Assembly (NCBI GenBank): GCA_014526335.1
Contig: JACTAT010000036.1
Location: forward strand, 2,306,692-2,370,691
Reading direction: 5' to 3'
Source: Chrysaora quinquecirrha
Taxonomy: Eukaryota > Cnidaria > Scyphozoa > Semaeostomeae > Pelagiidae
DNA: 64,000 bases
Positions 10,305 to 23,600 of the stretch are shown piece after piece. Under the pieces are notes generated by a model. The model ran no database searches, was not told the origin of the DNA, and saw only the letters and a program-made list of their open reading frames with translations. How positions within the stretch are numbered: the first letter of the stretch is position 1; the number at the start of each line of letters is the position of its first letter. The translations under genes and the position numbers were made by a program.

Positions 10305-13300
10305 TTAACAGGAATCCTTAGAATTTATGGCAGTCTGAATTGCATTTGCTGTTTTAAGAGTTTTTGCAGTATTAAGTAGAAAGTTACCTGCACGTTCGTA
10401 ACAATCAATTAAGTTTTTAAAGCAGCTGGATGAAGTTTCGGTTGTTTTCATCTCTGATAATAAGCAACTTGAAATGATATTCTGAATAGATGAATTTAAA
10501 ACTTGCTCAAGATCGTGAATATCTGTAATGTTTCTAATGCTGTTTCTGTTCATGTCTTCGATATTCAACTGGGCTAAAAGTAAAAACAAAGATTCAATTA
10601 TCAATTTCATTTGAAAAGGATAATGAGAAACAAATAGTTTCGCAAATGCAACAGAAAGGGTTCCACTACAGGCAACAGTGGAAATATACAGGGTGGCCCA
10701 AAAAAAGGGACCCCAAAGCTGAATAATTGATAAATAATTTTTTCTTAAGTAGGCATTTCATGAAATTTATACTACGTGATATTCAACTTAAGTGAGATAT
10801 TTCTTGGAAATATTGTGATGACATATGTTAGCATCTATGAATAAATCGACTTTAAAACTTTTCTATCTAAAAACATACTATTACAAAATATGCAACTTTA
10901 TATCCTTGCGTAACAAAGCCGGAAAATCAATAATTCATTCTTTTAGTAAATGATATGTTTAAAATGTCCTTCATCCTGCTCAATACACTTCTCTAATCTG
11001 ACTGGCCATGAATTAAGTAATGACCTTGACAATTTCGCACTGGGGTAATGATTACCGTCCGGGCACGATTACAGTCCGCAATGATGGAATATTATGAATG
11101 TGTTTCTTGCACATACACGAGCTTTTTTAAGGAATCCCAAATAATCCAAGGGGTTTAAATCAGGGCTATTTGCCGGCCACTGATCTTTTCTAATAAAATC
11201 AGGGAAGTTCACTTCAACAAAATCCTGAGTAGAGAGAAATCCTGGATTACCTATTTCCCGCCAAAACAGCAGATTTTGGGACATCATAAATTTAATATCT
11301 AATTGCGCCGAGATGGAAGCTCTTGTTATCAAGATATTACCACACGATATCGCATTTGAGTTGTATATTACCTGGTATAAATGAGATAAAATTCTCCCTT
11401 GAGAAAAATTATTAAGAAATTATTTATCTAGGGGGTCAGTTTTTTGGGCCACCCTGTACATATGCTTGTTTTCTAAAAGTCAAGAAGCTCTTCTATATGG
11501 TCTAAGAAGTACGAAAAAAATAAGAAACTTGTTCGCTTTTGCTGATGTGCTTTGAGTAATGTTTACGTAAGAATAATCATCAAAAACTATCATACTTGGG
11601 GTCAATTTCAGAAAATGTCCATATTTTGACTGCTAAGAACATGATACCTCGCACTAAACCCTTCTTTCGCAAAATTTTGAAATTTAGATTTTTAAGTTCA
11701 GAAACTCTGCAAGAAACTTTGACTATACCATTTGTGTTCAAAGTTAAGCAAGCCTAATGTGTGGCTAAGAACGTAGTTTCTTATTAAAAAATAAGTGTAG
11801 GTCTAAACTTTGAAATAAGCCCCCCCCCTCGAATAAGCCTCCACCAAAAAGCCACTGGGGGCTTATTCAAGGATATAAGGTATATGCTAATGACTAACTA
11901 ATAGCTAAGTAAACTGTTATACCATTACATAAGTTAATTTCACATCTCCATGCATGGATAAATTAGAAAACATAAAGTATCATACATGTCCCATTAGAAA
12001 GTCCAAAGAAAGTAATTCAGGCGAATTATGTGGATTCTGCGAAACGCGAAAGTTTGCTCCCTTGAAACATCGTCTCATTCGACAAAGTTAATTCCAGAAA
12101 CTTCGTGTCTCTTTTTAGTCGTGGAATTTTCATTCCTTGAAAGTAAAAAGGTTAGCAACAAAAGTGATTAATAAACTCTATGCTCACCTTCTGTTTGAGT
12201 TTCTACCGACACCAAGTTTGACTTTTCTTTTACATACATATCTACATCAGCGAATGTTAATTCGTCTTGCAAGAGGTGATCTTCATTCATTGAATCTATT
12301 CGGACGTATTTTCTTTGTGGTGGACTTGAATATGAATCTTCATTTTCAATCCTGAAATGACGCTGAGGTGAATTGGTCAGCGAACAAGGCAGAGGACTCT
12401 TCGGTTCTTCTTTGCATACAACTTCTTCTTTCGATTGAATTGATTTTTTTCTCATTCTAAATGACCGTGATATGCTTCGCTTTGATTTCGCAGGCTGAGC
12501 CACTCCTATAGGCAATAAGAACCCCGTATACGTTTCCAGATGAAGGTCTGGATGCACCAATTTGCTTATTTTTCCAGGGGGGACTTTACGCACAGCAAGA
12601 ATGACAGCGTTTTTCTTCACGGTTCGAGTTGTATCAACTACAACATCATCTCCTTGTTGTTCTACAAGCTGTGACCCCCGTCTTAGATAGCCAAAAATTT
12701 CTCTTGCATTATATCTCTCGTTGCAAAGGATGATTTGCGTTGATGCAGGGGGGCAATGTGTTTCAATCGGAAATTTCTCAAGGTATTCACCTAAAATAGT
12801 AGAAAGATCATAAACAACTAACGCGGAGTGCTATGATACGTTATTTTTGTATCCATGTATACACAAATTTTGCCATTTTACGTAAATACGAGTGCTTCTT
12901 TGGACTCCACAGGACTGCCTTATTCTCTTAAATTTTCGTGCTCGTTAAAATTTCACGCAAACAAAGCAGGCGAAAATCAAAGGTCCTTTATTTAGAAAAA
13001 TTTAGACAGCTGCCTTATTTCTGACCATACATCACTTGACTACAGTGTGGACGCGGATGGACGAGCTCTTATATTACAGATCTTTGGAGTACGGCCATGA
13101 CGTTAAATTAGTACTTTCACAACGATGTAACATATATTATGTGTTAATAATGACTTTCAAACAGTTAAAGAACCATTGGAAAAAGAAAAAGAAAACTTGT
13201 GCTATGTGCCCTGTATTCATGTTGTTAAGGGGCGAAAAAAAATTGTATACAAATAAGAGGGACTATTCTCAAAAGACTGTTTAGCATGAAGTCAAGGCAA

Positions 13301-16300
13301 ATCAAATGAACCTTCTCCTTTTTCGCGGCAAAAATCAAGTAAAAACGAAAGACTCAAGACAGACTTCTATACACCAGGCCATGGCCTCGCATTCGTATGT
13401 AAGGGGATGCCCTTATCTGTCTGACATCCGCATCTTTGCGGTGCAAAAAATTAAGATTGATAATGAGCTTACCTAACTTATACGAAGTTTTGTCATGTAG
13501 TACGACCACTGGTTCTTCGACAGATTGCTGTGTCCACAATGCTTCAAAAGCAACAGAGCGATTCAAAATTGGAAGGCTGTCAACTTGCAAACTTTGTTGA
13601 TTATTATCTGAGGTGTCTTCTTGCTCTTGCTTCTCGCATTGCGAATTTTTTATGAATGTCGTTAAAGGAATTCGGTTGAAAGTTTGATCATTTTTATTAT
13701 GATGTTTATTTTGCTCATAATCAGCAGTCGAATTAGGCGTGCTGTCAAGCTTACTTAATTTCAAAGCTTTCTTGAAATCTTTTTCTAATTTCATTTCATC
13801 TGCTTCATTCAAGAAAGGACCAAATCGCTGAGAGACACTTGCGATTCTTTTAGAACTTCTTCGTTTGTTCTGATTTGTTTTGCTGTCATCGCTTAACTCG
13901 GGTGTTGATGAAGAAACTCCGGAATCTGTATTTCCACAAGCTGCCGCGATGCTTTCTGCAAACCGCGCGGTTATCACTCCAACTTTTGAAGTGACGGTTG
14001 CTTCAGCACCAATCGGGGCTCCATTTGCATCAGGTTGAATTTTCGAATCTGATGAATCTTGCCTGCTTTTGTCGCTAGCAGCATCTCCGCTAAAAACAGG
14101 ATCTATGTTTCTTGAGAGAGCGGCATCTGTTTTATCGCAAGATGCATCTGTGCTAATGAACGAGGCTGGGTTTTCTCTTATCACTAAATTTTCACTTGAA
14201 TCTTCGCCCATCTGATAATCACCCGACCTGTTGTTTACTTGTGTATTTACTTCTAACTGCAACATATCTTCGGTCTCTCCACAGTCATTTTTTTCTTGGT
14301 ATAAAGAACACTGAAAAGCTGTCTCGACACTCTGGTTTTCTAAATCATTCCCAATACATCCTTCATCCTTTTTCATTAATTCATCTGGATCTATGTCAGC
14401 AACCGAACTTGGACTCCCTTCTTTTATTACATCCTTCTCAATCAAAGAACTACTTGATACGATCTCATCTTCTGCAGAGTTATTCATCACTGGATGCTTG
14501 TTGTTGACAAAACATGTAGGTGGATCTGAGTAGTCTTTCCTTAGATCAAGCAGCCTTGGGACGAGTAAGGGGCATTTGACAGGATTATCGAAGAATTTCT
14601 TCTCATATTCTGGTACCATATTGAATTGCTGACCAAATTTATAAAGCACTTCAAACACCTCCCTCATTACCACTGCTCTGCGATATTCCGACCAACCTGA
14701 AAGGGAATTAAATGAACTTTCTTAGAGAGCTTTTTTACTACACAAAGTTTATTATTTCAAGTCAATTAAGAAACGTTTTGAACTACAATTGCCTAAAAAG
14801 GGGCCCAAAAAAAAGGAACTTTAAGAACTGGGCCTTGAGGTAGGTTCCTTATAAAAACATAGGGGCCCTATGGGCATGTTCGAAGAACCACTCTGGTTGA
14901 ATATAGCTATTTCGGTCAAATGATGAAAGATATTTATCCCTATGTACAAGGATAACGATAATGCCTATTATGATAATGGTGGTGGTTATGATGATGATGT
15001 TAATGACCACGATGACCATGATGCTGGTTGGTAGGGGGTGATTGTGGTGGTAGGGTGGGTGTGGTGTTGGTAGAGGTGGTTGTGGTGCTGAAGGTAGGGG
15101 TGGTTGTGGTGGCTGTGATAGGAGTGATCGTGGTGATGGTTGTAAGGGTGGCTGTGTTGGTGGTGATGGGGGGGGGCCGGTCGTGGTGATGGTTGTAGGG
15201 GTGGTTGTGGTGGTGGTGATAGGGGTGGTCGTGGTGATGGTTGTAGGGGTGTTTGTGGTGGTGATGCCGTTCCTTTAGATCTTGCCACAGCCACATCGCA
15301 AATGATGGTAATCATGATGATGATGATGATGATTATGATGATGATGATGATGAGAATAATGACGATTTGCTTTGAAAAGTATTTTGAAATTGCCGCTCTT
15401 GCCCAGACTCTATGATTGATGATGAATGTCATTAACTAGACCAAGTGGCAATTTGCCATCGTTTAAAAAGTAAACAACAATGACTCATAGTGAACTATTA
15501 CGAATCAGTAGAATAATTGTCACATGACCTAAGATTGACAAAAAGGCATGCAGGCCGCGATTGTGAAGAAAGAAATAACCACAAATTGCGCATCAATGGT
15601 CGAGACAATGGCCCTAATGGCACTCTTAAGTCGATTTCTATTGTTACACGTTTTCCATTGTTCAAGCGTTGGTTAGTTAGTAAGTTGGTGAGTAAGTGAG
15701 TGACATCCACCCCACACCAATATGTTCGAAATTCTTCGAACATAAAAAGGGTGTATACTCATAAACCGTAGGAAGAATCAAGACACATAACAAAAGAATC
15801 AAGACACCTAATGGCTATCAAAAGATATAATCGAAACCATGGCAATACAACTGAGTTGAGGTAGAACCAAAGGCCTAAAATTCCAAAATTTGTTTGTTTG
15901 TTCATGAGTCGGAACGATATGCGAATTTTAATCTAACAAAGATTACCTGTTGGTGGTATTCCATGCCATGTGACCAGTGAATAATCAGTAGCAGTTGGCA
16001 GATAAATAAGTATTGCTATTATTGCAACCGGATAAACACGTTCAAGAAAACTAAAAGAGAAAATCTAACGATTATACAGTTGCTGTCGAAAAAAACAGTT
16101 TAGGGAGGACGACTTCAACTGAGCCTTGGAATTTTGCGGATTGCCATTTTGGCTGATCCTAGTTGTTCAGATTTTGTATCGAATTGTTACCAAAAATACG
16201 CATTCACCCAAAATTTTGCATCCAAAAATATTGGTGTCCTGAGTTATCTCCTCCCAAAAATATGGGTGGCATTATGGAGCGATAGAAGGATGAGTTGCCG

Positions 16301-19300
16301 TTATTGTCATATTTTTTATCACAAAGTAGAACAAATTTGATGTATTATAAGAATCGAACCCAAAAATGTCACAACTGAAATTTTTTCCTCAAAATGCGGG
16401 GGAAGGTCTAGTTGAAGATTCTAGACCCCAAAATGGCTTTAGACCTAAAAACACAGCACGCGAACCCCTGTGTAAAAATGTGCTCACTACCTCACCCCTG
16501 GGGTACAGATGCAGATCTCTCTTGCAAATCGGCCTCGGCTTGCAGATAACAATTCTCCTATGCGAATCATGGATAATAAACTTTGTTATCTTACTTCTAT
16601 ACACATTGCGGATTCGGATTTCGAGATTTATTAACTGTGGATTAGCAGATTCTAACAGATCTTGTTGCGGGTTTCAGATCTTGGTGCCTCCAAAGCCCCC
16701 CCCCCCAATTACCTTATTAAACAAAATTAAAGCAAGGCATGAAATAAAACGATATAAATTTCCGCGACACACACCTTAACACGAATCTATCGAAAGCACT
16801 TTATTTCATGATCATTAGCTAATTAACATAATGTAGGAGCGTCTATCGAAGAATTTCACCACGGGTAATGTATGTGCAGTACAGTGGGGGGGGGGGGTGT
16901 GTAGCACAGTGGAGGATATTCAGTACAGTGGAGGGATATCATCAGTAAGGTGGAGGGATATCATCAGTACGGTGGAGGGATATCATCAGTACGGTGGAGG
17001 GATATCATCAGTACGGTGGAGGATATTCAGTACCTTAGAGGGATATCATCAGTACAGTCAGTACTGAAAACTCTCCATCGTACTGATAATATCCTCCACT
17101 GTACTGATGATATCCCTCCACTGCACGGAAATCCTCCACTGTACTGCACATACATTACCCGGGGTGATTTTAAGATTTCAAGACCCCGTTTGCAGGAGAG
17201 AAAAAGGTACGGATCCAAGACATACGTACCTTTAGGGTACGCTTTAGATACGATTTCATTGCGTTTACACGGGAATTCGGAAACGGATTCAATAATGGAT
17301 CTGCTTTCTCGCGTGCCCAAAAAGATACAAATGCGAAAATATAGGCTCCAATTACCTAAAGGAGGGGTCCTTGGGCATCACGGTTTGCGGTTTTTCGACA
17401 TTTCGACAGCGATTTTACGGTTTTACCAACAAAAAGTACGGTTTTACGGTTTTTCAATTTGCAATTTCGATGCAGTTTTACGGTTTTAAGGAAAACCATG
17501 TATGCGTGTACGGTTTTTAGCTGAAAAATTGCGGTTTTGTGGTTTTTTGACCCCCCTTTATGACTCCCCCAAAAAGGAACAGATTCATGCATACCCATGA
17601 AAACTTTGTGACCTTTTTTGGAACCCGTGTAAACGGGGACATCGTAGCGTTGATAAAAAATTAATAAAAAATAATTAAACAAATAAGAAATAAATATCAT
17701 AAGAAACAAACCTGTCAAATTCATCGATGTAGTTCTTCATGTAATTATACATTGCCTTCTGCTCGTCACCTGCATTAAGTAACTTTCTTCTAACAAAACC
17801 ATAGCAACGCTGAGTAACATCTTCAACCGTGTCCAGATCAATTGACTCGCATCTTATAGAACGAAACACATCCTGAAGCTTTCCCATTTCATTGCCCCAA
17901 AATCCACGAGTTGCCATTTTCAAAAGGGTGTGTTCATACAGACAACATGTGGAGCTACTTGGAGTATTAGGAGCTGGTGGTGCGTTGCATGGATGAAATG
18001 GTGGTCCACCATATCTCCTGTATTGAAGATTATCAGGATTTTTCTTTTTGCCACGCTTTTTCTTTGGCTTTCCTTGAATAACAATACAATTTGTTTCAGA
18101 ATTTGTAAGATTTTTGCTAGGATCTCCGATGTATTTCTTTCCATTAGCTTTCATATTTACTAGTACTGAAGCTGGTGAGGACTGCTGTACGGTATCGTCA
18201 TTGAATACTAAATTATCCTCTGTAGCTTTGATGCTGGATTTCATATTTGTGTCGACTGCTAAAGTTTGTTCTATAGTCGTTGTTACATTATCCACTTTCG
18301 CCTGCGTCTTCATAATATTCATATTATCAATCATTACAATGTCAGGGCTGCCTGAAGCAGATGTTTGTGAATCATTTCCAGCTAAAGTGATTCTTACATT
18401 ATCATTGGCAATAAAAGAATCAATATTAGATTTAATAGGGTAATTGTTCTTCATAGCTTCTGAATCAAAATTAGACAGACTATTTAATTTTACAACAGGG
18501 CTACTGTTACTAGCATTGCTGGCATCATTGTTTGTTACTGTGGTGAAAACCGGACTTTCGATTCCACTGGGAGTTACAGAAACACAACAAGGCAAAGGAA
18601 GGCTCTGCTCCTGAGATTTTAACGAACCCAGTGCTTCTGCATGTAACGATATAGAGTATTTGGGTATTTTCATGAATTTGACCATCTGGTTTGTTCCTTG
18701 AGGTTGAATGGTAACATTCATTGAATTCATTGGTAGCTTTGCATCATTCAATGCAGACTTTGTCATATTCAGCAACTGCAAGATATTTGAAGCCGAACTG
18801 CTTTGTATTTGATCTGTTATATGTAAATTTTGATCTAGCTTGACCAACGTTTTCGGAGGACTAACAATCATGTTGTTATTAGGAAGGATATTTGCAAACG
18901 TAGTTACTGCATTTGTAAATGAAGCAACGTTGCTGGCTGCATTCTTTTGAGCAGTTGGCAGATAAATAGGGGTGGTGATTTCATTATTATTATTAATTTT
19001 CATATTTCCTGTGAAAGGTAGTATTGACGGCTGAACGGGACTCTGTGGAACAGATAAATTCGGTTTGCATATTTGTTTTGTTGATGAACTTGGTACAAGA
19101 ACAAACTTCTTCCCATCTGGACTTTGAAAAATTGTTTGACCGAGAACTATTCCCGATGGGGTTTGATTCTGTGGAACAAACATAACGCTCTTTTGAACTG
19201 AAGCTAAATTTGGAGATTTAACGCTCAGCCGATTTTGCGAATTTGTGGCAATCGACGACGGAAGAGCGACCGAGGACACGTTTGGAACAACTGTCGCGTT

Positions 19301-19570
19301 ATTCTTGGGAAGCGTTATCGAAGCGGCATCTTTTTTTCTTTTTATATTTTCATTGGTCAGAAGATGAAACACATGACTCTTTGTCCCATCGGCGCGGCCT
19401 CTTTTTCGAACAGGACGTTTTCGTGATTCAGCAGCTGCGAACTGTTTGTTGTTGTTGTTGTTATAGCTATTTGAATTATTATAAGGTGACTGCATGGCTC
19501 TCTTTTCAGCGCTGACCGTAGTTAATCCTAATGCTTTGAAAAACTCTTTCTTTTCGTCGATATTGTTCAT
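10305..19570 (-). CDS. Unrecognised ~1352-residue protein, five coding exons
   Basis: Coding exons in transcript order are 17712-19570, 15947-16050, 13473-14696, 12188-12790 and 10305-10573, 4059 bases in all. Every intron is GT-AG and the phases agree (2, 1, 1, 1). The model runs ATG to TGA. Exon 1 starts with a short helix-like segment, then KR-rich stretches (nuclear-localisation-like, ~45-80), a long low-complexity N/S/T/V/P region, and a KPKKKRGKKK basic block. It then joins exons 2-3 through a continuous, apparently globular region of about 200 residues rich in W, Y and F. Exon 3 is otherwise acidic and Ser-rich; exon 4 holds a conserved-looking segment followed by a basic/Ser patch; exon 5 ends helical with several Cys. 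The composition suggests a nuclear regulatory protein, which is inference; I do not recognise the family. A pyrimidine tract plus AG at 19673 suggests a spliced 5' UTR. Confidence 0.8.
10689..11456 (-). mobile_element. Decayed mariner/Tc1-type transposon
   Basis: The ends CAGGGTGGCCCAAAAAA (10689) and TTTTTTGGGCCACCCTG (to 11456) are inverted and flanked by TA on each side (10687-10688 and 11457-11458), as expected for this superfamily. A minus-strand open frame (11069-11332) contains SPDLNPLDY preceded by WP, a signature around the second catalytic Asp of mariner/Tc1 transposases. The rest of the transposase is missing or out of frame. It lies in the last intron of the five-exon gene. Confidence 0.88.
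14866..15746. repeat. Interspersed repeat 'A' with GGT/ATG-rich core
   Basis: It starts around GGGCCCTATGGGCATGTTCG and ends ATTCTTCGAACATAAAAAGG, with short inverted ATGTTCGAAGAA-like ends. The core is GGT- and ATG-rich microsatellite (14965-15355), followed by a unique part (15356-15746). A second copy, 'B', at 55.0-57.0 kb matches along its length except for a TRIM insertion. It sits in intron 2 of the five-exon gene. The His-rich open frames across it are products of the microsatellite. Confidence 0.8.
16863..17163. mobile_element. Fold-back element with 22-bp tandem repeats
   Basis: The left end CGGGTAATGTATGTGCAGTA and right end TACTGCACATACATTACCCG are inverted. The interior has several direct copies of a ~22-bp unit (GTACGGTGGAGGGATATCAT) on the left half and inverted copies on the right half, plus a long G-run near 16885-16897. 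It lies in intron 1 of the five-exon gene. The core 'gtac.gtgg' is shared with repeats at 24.55-25.03, 38.3-38.75 and 52.4-53.8 kb. Confidence 0.85.
17181..17640. mobile_element. MITE of the GTTTACACG/CGTGTAAAC family, with an ACGGTTTT-rich insert
   Basis: The ends AGACCCCGTTTGCAGGAG and CCCGTGTAAACGGGGAC are imperfect inverted repeats of ~14 bp. A second GC-rich internal end occurs at 17265-17275. Within it, 17366-17575 is a repeat of ACGGTTTT motifs bounded by GGGGTCCTTGGGCAT and a C-rich end; this matches 42.95-43.17 kb and is probably a nested element. Confidence 0.6.
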
Positions 19571-19676
19571 AACTCATCGAGCAAGCTTAATGCAGAGAAT
19601 AAAGTTTTTTAAATTTACAATAATTTTCTATCTTTCTGATTTTGTTGAAATGGGACGATTCTCCAGACACCTGTAA

Positions 19677-20141
19677 AAAGAATTATTCATAGGAATCAAG
19701 AAAACTGAAAAATATTTTTCTTAGGAAATTGCAGAACTCTTGCTATTTTATAGAATTGTTTTAGAGGAGAAATATGGAATAGAATATGTACTAGGTATGC
19801 GTAAAAAGCAGCATCCTTGTCTATTTCTCTATTCCCTTGCTTTTTATATTCAGTCTGAATGTCTTACTTTCATATTAAGCACCTATTAGGGCTTCTGAAA
19901 AGGCCAGCCTCAGCTTGTTCTTACTTGGTTCTTACAATGTGAGCAAAATCCAGGCTCGTGTTCTTAGACATGCTTAGACAATTATTCTTATAAAAAAGGA
20001 CCTTAAGACCTTACTATCTTAATATCTTATAAGAAACCTTATACTTCAGCGCGAGGTTGTTTACAAAGTACGTATGAAGGTTACCGAAAAATACGGCCTA
20101 AGAGACTACAAATGCTTTGCAAGGAAGCAAAGGGGCCACAC
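19677..20141. other. intergenic upstream of the five-exon gene
   Basis: No gene recognised. The sequence at 19985-20050 is rich in 'cttataa' and 'aaggacc' motifs that recur near 14.8 and 44.7 kb, so it is probably repeat-derived. Confidence 0.4.
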
Positions 20142-20609
20142 TCGAGGGGCGATTCACTGCATGGAATCTCGTACACCCTTTATTGGGATTCTCATTGTTT
20201 TCACAGAAATCACTTGGTAACTCTTTTGTTTCAACAAGAATCTCGTACGCCTTTTCCGGGATTGAAATGCGCCAATGCGTCTCGGCCACGTTCACACTCT
20301 TTTCTTGCACCTTTGTCTCGATCAAAACACCCTTTTTTCAACGTGAAAATTTTCCTATGTTGGCATTAGAAGAACGCCCCTTTCAGCCACTATGAGGTAA
20401 TCTTAATGCAGTCACAAACTCTTCTCTTTTTTGTATAAGAAAGGTTTGAGGCTGCAGGCAATGCTTCAAGTTAATGAAACAGCATTTCACTCTTCAAAAG
20501 GGCGCACGAGCTTCTAACTAAAACAAAGGGATTTCCGAGGAATTTTGTGAAAACAATAGGTTTTCGAGCAAATATGTACGAGATTATGGAGGAGTGAATC
20601 GCCCCTCTA
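20142..20609. mobile_element. TIR element, ~470 bp
   Basis: The left end GAGGGGCGATTCACTGCATG and right end, the complement of AGAGGGGCGATTCACTCCTC, are inverted and continue into shared ATCTCGTAC motifs about 30 bp in. The interior has repeated TCTCGTAC motifs and no credible coding region. Confidence 0.75.
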
Positions 20610-23600
20610 AACAAGTAACTTCTTCAAAAGGTTAGAGATTGGAGCTTTGTGTTTTACAGCGTTTCTAAGCAAAAAACTAACGAAAAAAGTACACAACACT
20701 AAATTCTAAATATAAAAATTGTACCCAAAGAATACTTAGGCCCAAAATTCTTGAAATTTAAGAATAACTTATATAAGAATAATACCCAGGATTGGAATTT
20801 TTGGTGAGTTTTTCAAAAGACAAGAAAGGGGATTTTCATGCTAAAGTTTTAAGTACACTCGTCAAACTTGTCTTTTGAGTGTGTGCAGTGTTAAACTACT
20901 CTTTTTACTCTATACACGTGGTTTCGCTCAGTCGCTTAACCCTTCACAGGCTGGAGACAGGAGGGGGGGCAATGGGCCTGCGGGTAGAAATTCACAGGCA
21001 TAATTTCTAAACCACTGAGAGTTTCTGAGAGTTGTAAATGAAACTCCCCAGGTTCTCCTGAAATCTGTTAAGGATTATATTAGCGTAAAAACTTTTATTG
21101 GGCAGTACTCATTTTGATAACGTCGCCATTACTTCTTTTATGGAAAAAAATTGAATTATCAGTTTCTATGAAAATATTGCTCCTATATGCAATAAAACGT
21201 TCTACGATACATGTGCACTCCCTATTTACATTCTTGCATGAAATATACAAAATGTAGAAGGCCGTGCGACCTTAAAATGGCGTCGTGAATTTTTTGAAAT
21301 TTTAAGAATGACGTCAAACAATGCTTATGTCAGCAGAACGTGGTCACATGACAGCCCCGTTCGAATTTCAAAAGATACAATACATGTTGTTGTATAATCC
21401 TACCAAGTTTCATGACCTGCAGGCTTAATTAACAGAGGTCCCAGAAAGTGTGTAATAGCAGCACAATAGGTACCCTCCATTTCAAATTTTTTCTGTTTCT
21501 CATGATTCTATCAGACTTTTGCTTCGAGTGCTAAAGTTTCTCTAAACCATTGACTTCTTAACTTCCCGCGAATCAGTTCACCCTAAACTTTTTATCGTGA
21601 ATTTCGTTTCCTATGTATTTAAAAAAAACTTAATCTAAATAAGGGGGCATTTGCACGCCAATGTATGGCTGCATGCGAGGATGAATGGGTGGTACGTGTA
21701 CGTTGTATCAAAAAGCAAGCCTTTTAACCAGCGGAGACTATTGAAAAGAATAAGCTTATGCGCAGTATATGCGCAGACTCACCAGATTTCTGAACAAAGG
21801 GGAAGAACGTCAGTCTCTCACGGGAAATTAGCTTAGGTGAATTGTTGGTAAGAAGTAGGTGTGACTGTGACAATACTATAGAGTTTGGCGTTGATCACTT
21901 GAATCTCGCTTTTACAAATCTCCGTAATCCCGAAATCCTTCAACAAAACTTGAAATCGCTGAAATGCAAATCAAGGGAAATTGCCATAGTAATCTTGCAT
22001 AATTATCATAATAATATCCTCTTATGTTTAAATACATATTGAGCATGGAATATGTGGTGGTGATTAACTCTGCAAAGTACAATGTCAATCGAATAATAGG
22101 AAACCTTCTAAGTCAGTTGTTGTTTACATGTTCATGATGTGATACCAAAGGACCTGACCAACAAAAGTCTATATTTAGATATATTTAACTATGGTTTAAT
22201 TGTTTTTATTTGCAGTTAGATTCACTCAGTCACAGTCCTCGCCAATGCCTTGGACTGCCGAGTAGAGTCAGCTTGTGTAGACCAACACAAAAGTTATTTA
22301 TTTAATGGCCACCTACCCCAAGCCAACGGCACTTCTTAACAAGTCTGAGATCAGAGTTATGACAACCCAAGAGAAGTAATATAACTGAACATGCAGCGTT
22401 TATTCACAAAAAAATTTGATTTCGATTCAATCCTCGCTTTTAACGATTCGTTGTACGTGGCAGTGGATAAATGGTTTTGAATTTCACCAGTGCGCGCACA
22501 ATCAAAAACAAAAAGCCCTCAAAGATATCCGCTGGAGCGAGGGCCTTTACACTTTACAGTAAGAAACTTTGAACACATTATTTGAACATTTGGCAGGTGA
22601 GGTAGTCAAATTTGAACGAAAGAATCACTAGTTTCTTGAGGTTAAATGTCTGATGGCGTACTATTATAAAATCATACGAGAGAACAAACAGAAAATTTCC
22701 CACTGAGATAAAACTTCTACAATGCTTGTTGTGTTCATAGAAATACATTATAAAATAATTCGGCCGTAGTAATATGCTCACTTACTGTTGAAGTTGAATT
22801 TGCAAAATCTATATATGTCAGAGAATTCTCCACGTCTGGCTGATTCTTTCAAACACAAGTGCAAAAATGAATAACTTTCCTTTGGTCAGTTATCAATTCT
22901 TAACTCTGCTTGCACTTTGTAAGCAAAGAGTCAGAAAAGATCACAACATGCCTGGACTATTTTATTAAAGACGAACCCACTCATGGAACTTATTAAGCAC
23001 GTGAGCTTTCACATTTGACCAATGAAATTCGAAAATTACTGGTCACATGACTTAGACAACTGTTTTACTCCCAGCTGCGTATTGTCAACGAGCCAGGCTG
23101 TAAATGCTCAAGAGATTTGATCAGCGGTTTGAAAATAATAAATGATTGATGTATTGAAATAACGATTGTCTCTACGCATTCGAGCAGAAATCTGCCATCT
23201 TTTGTGTCAACTTGATGTCAATGAGACGCATAATTTTTCACTTGAGAACAAAACCGGATGTGTTGAGGAATAATGGATTCATGGACTCGCAATTGCTCAA
23301 TTGCAAATTGCTCAATTAGAATTTGCAATAATTGGGCTGAGCAGGGTTGTGCCTCCACGAAAATTGCGGTGGAGAAATAAAAAAAAAACACCAAACACGA
23401 AGGCCTAAAGACAGGCTTTCAAAAATAAAGCCATGTAAAATGGATTATTCAGATTTCACTTCTTCCTTTTTTCTTTTTACTGTTCCAGGTCTTGTTAATT
23501 CACTTAGAAAATCATTCACATTGCTGTGCACATAGCCAGGACATTGGAAATAGCCAACACATCATAAGAACTGAAATATTTTGAGTAAAATAGGTTGCAA

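Noticed and set aside
14986..15432. His/Pro-rich open frames on the minus strand
   Set aside because: They are translations of the GGT/ATG microsatellite in repeat A. The same occurs in repeat B at 54934-55411 and 56433-56687.
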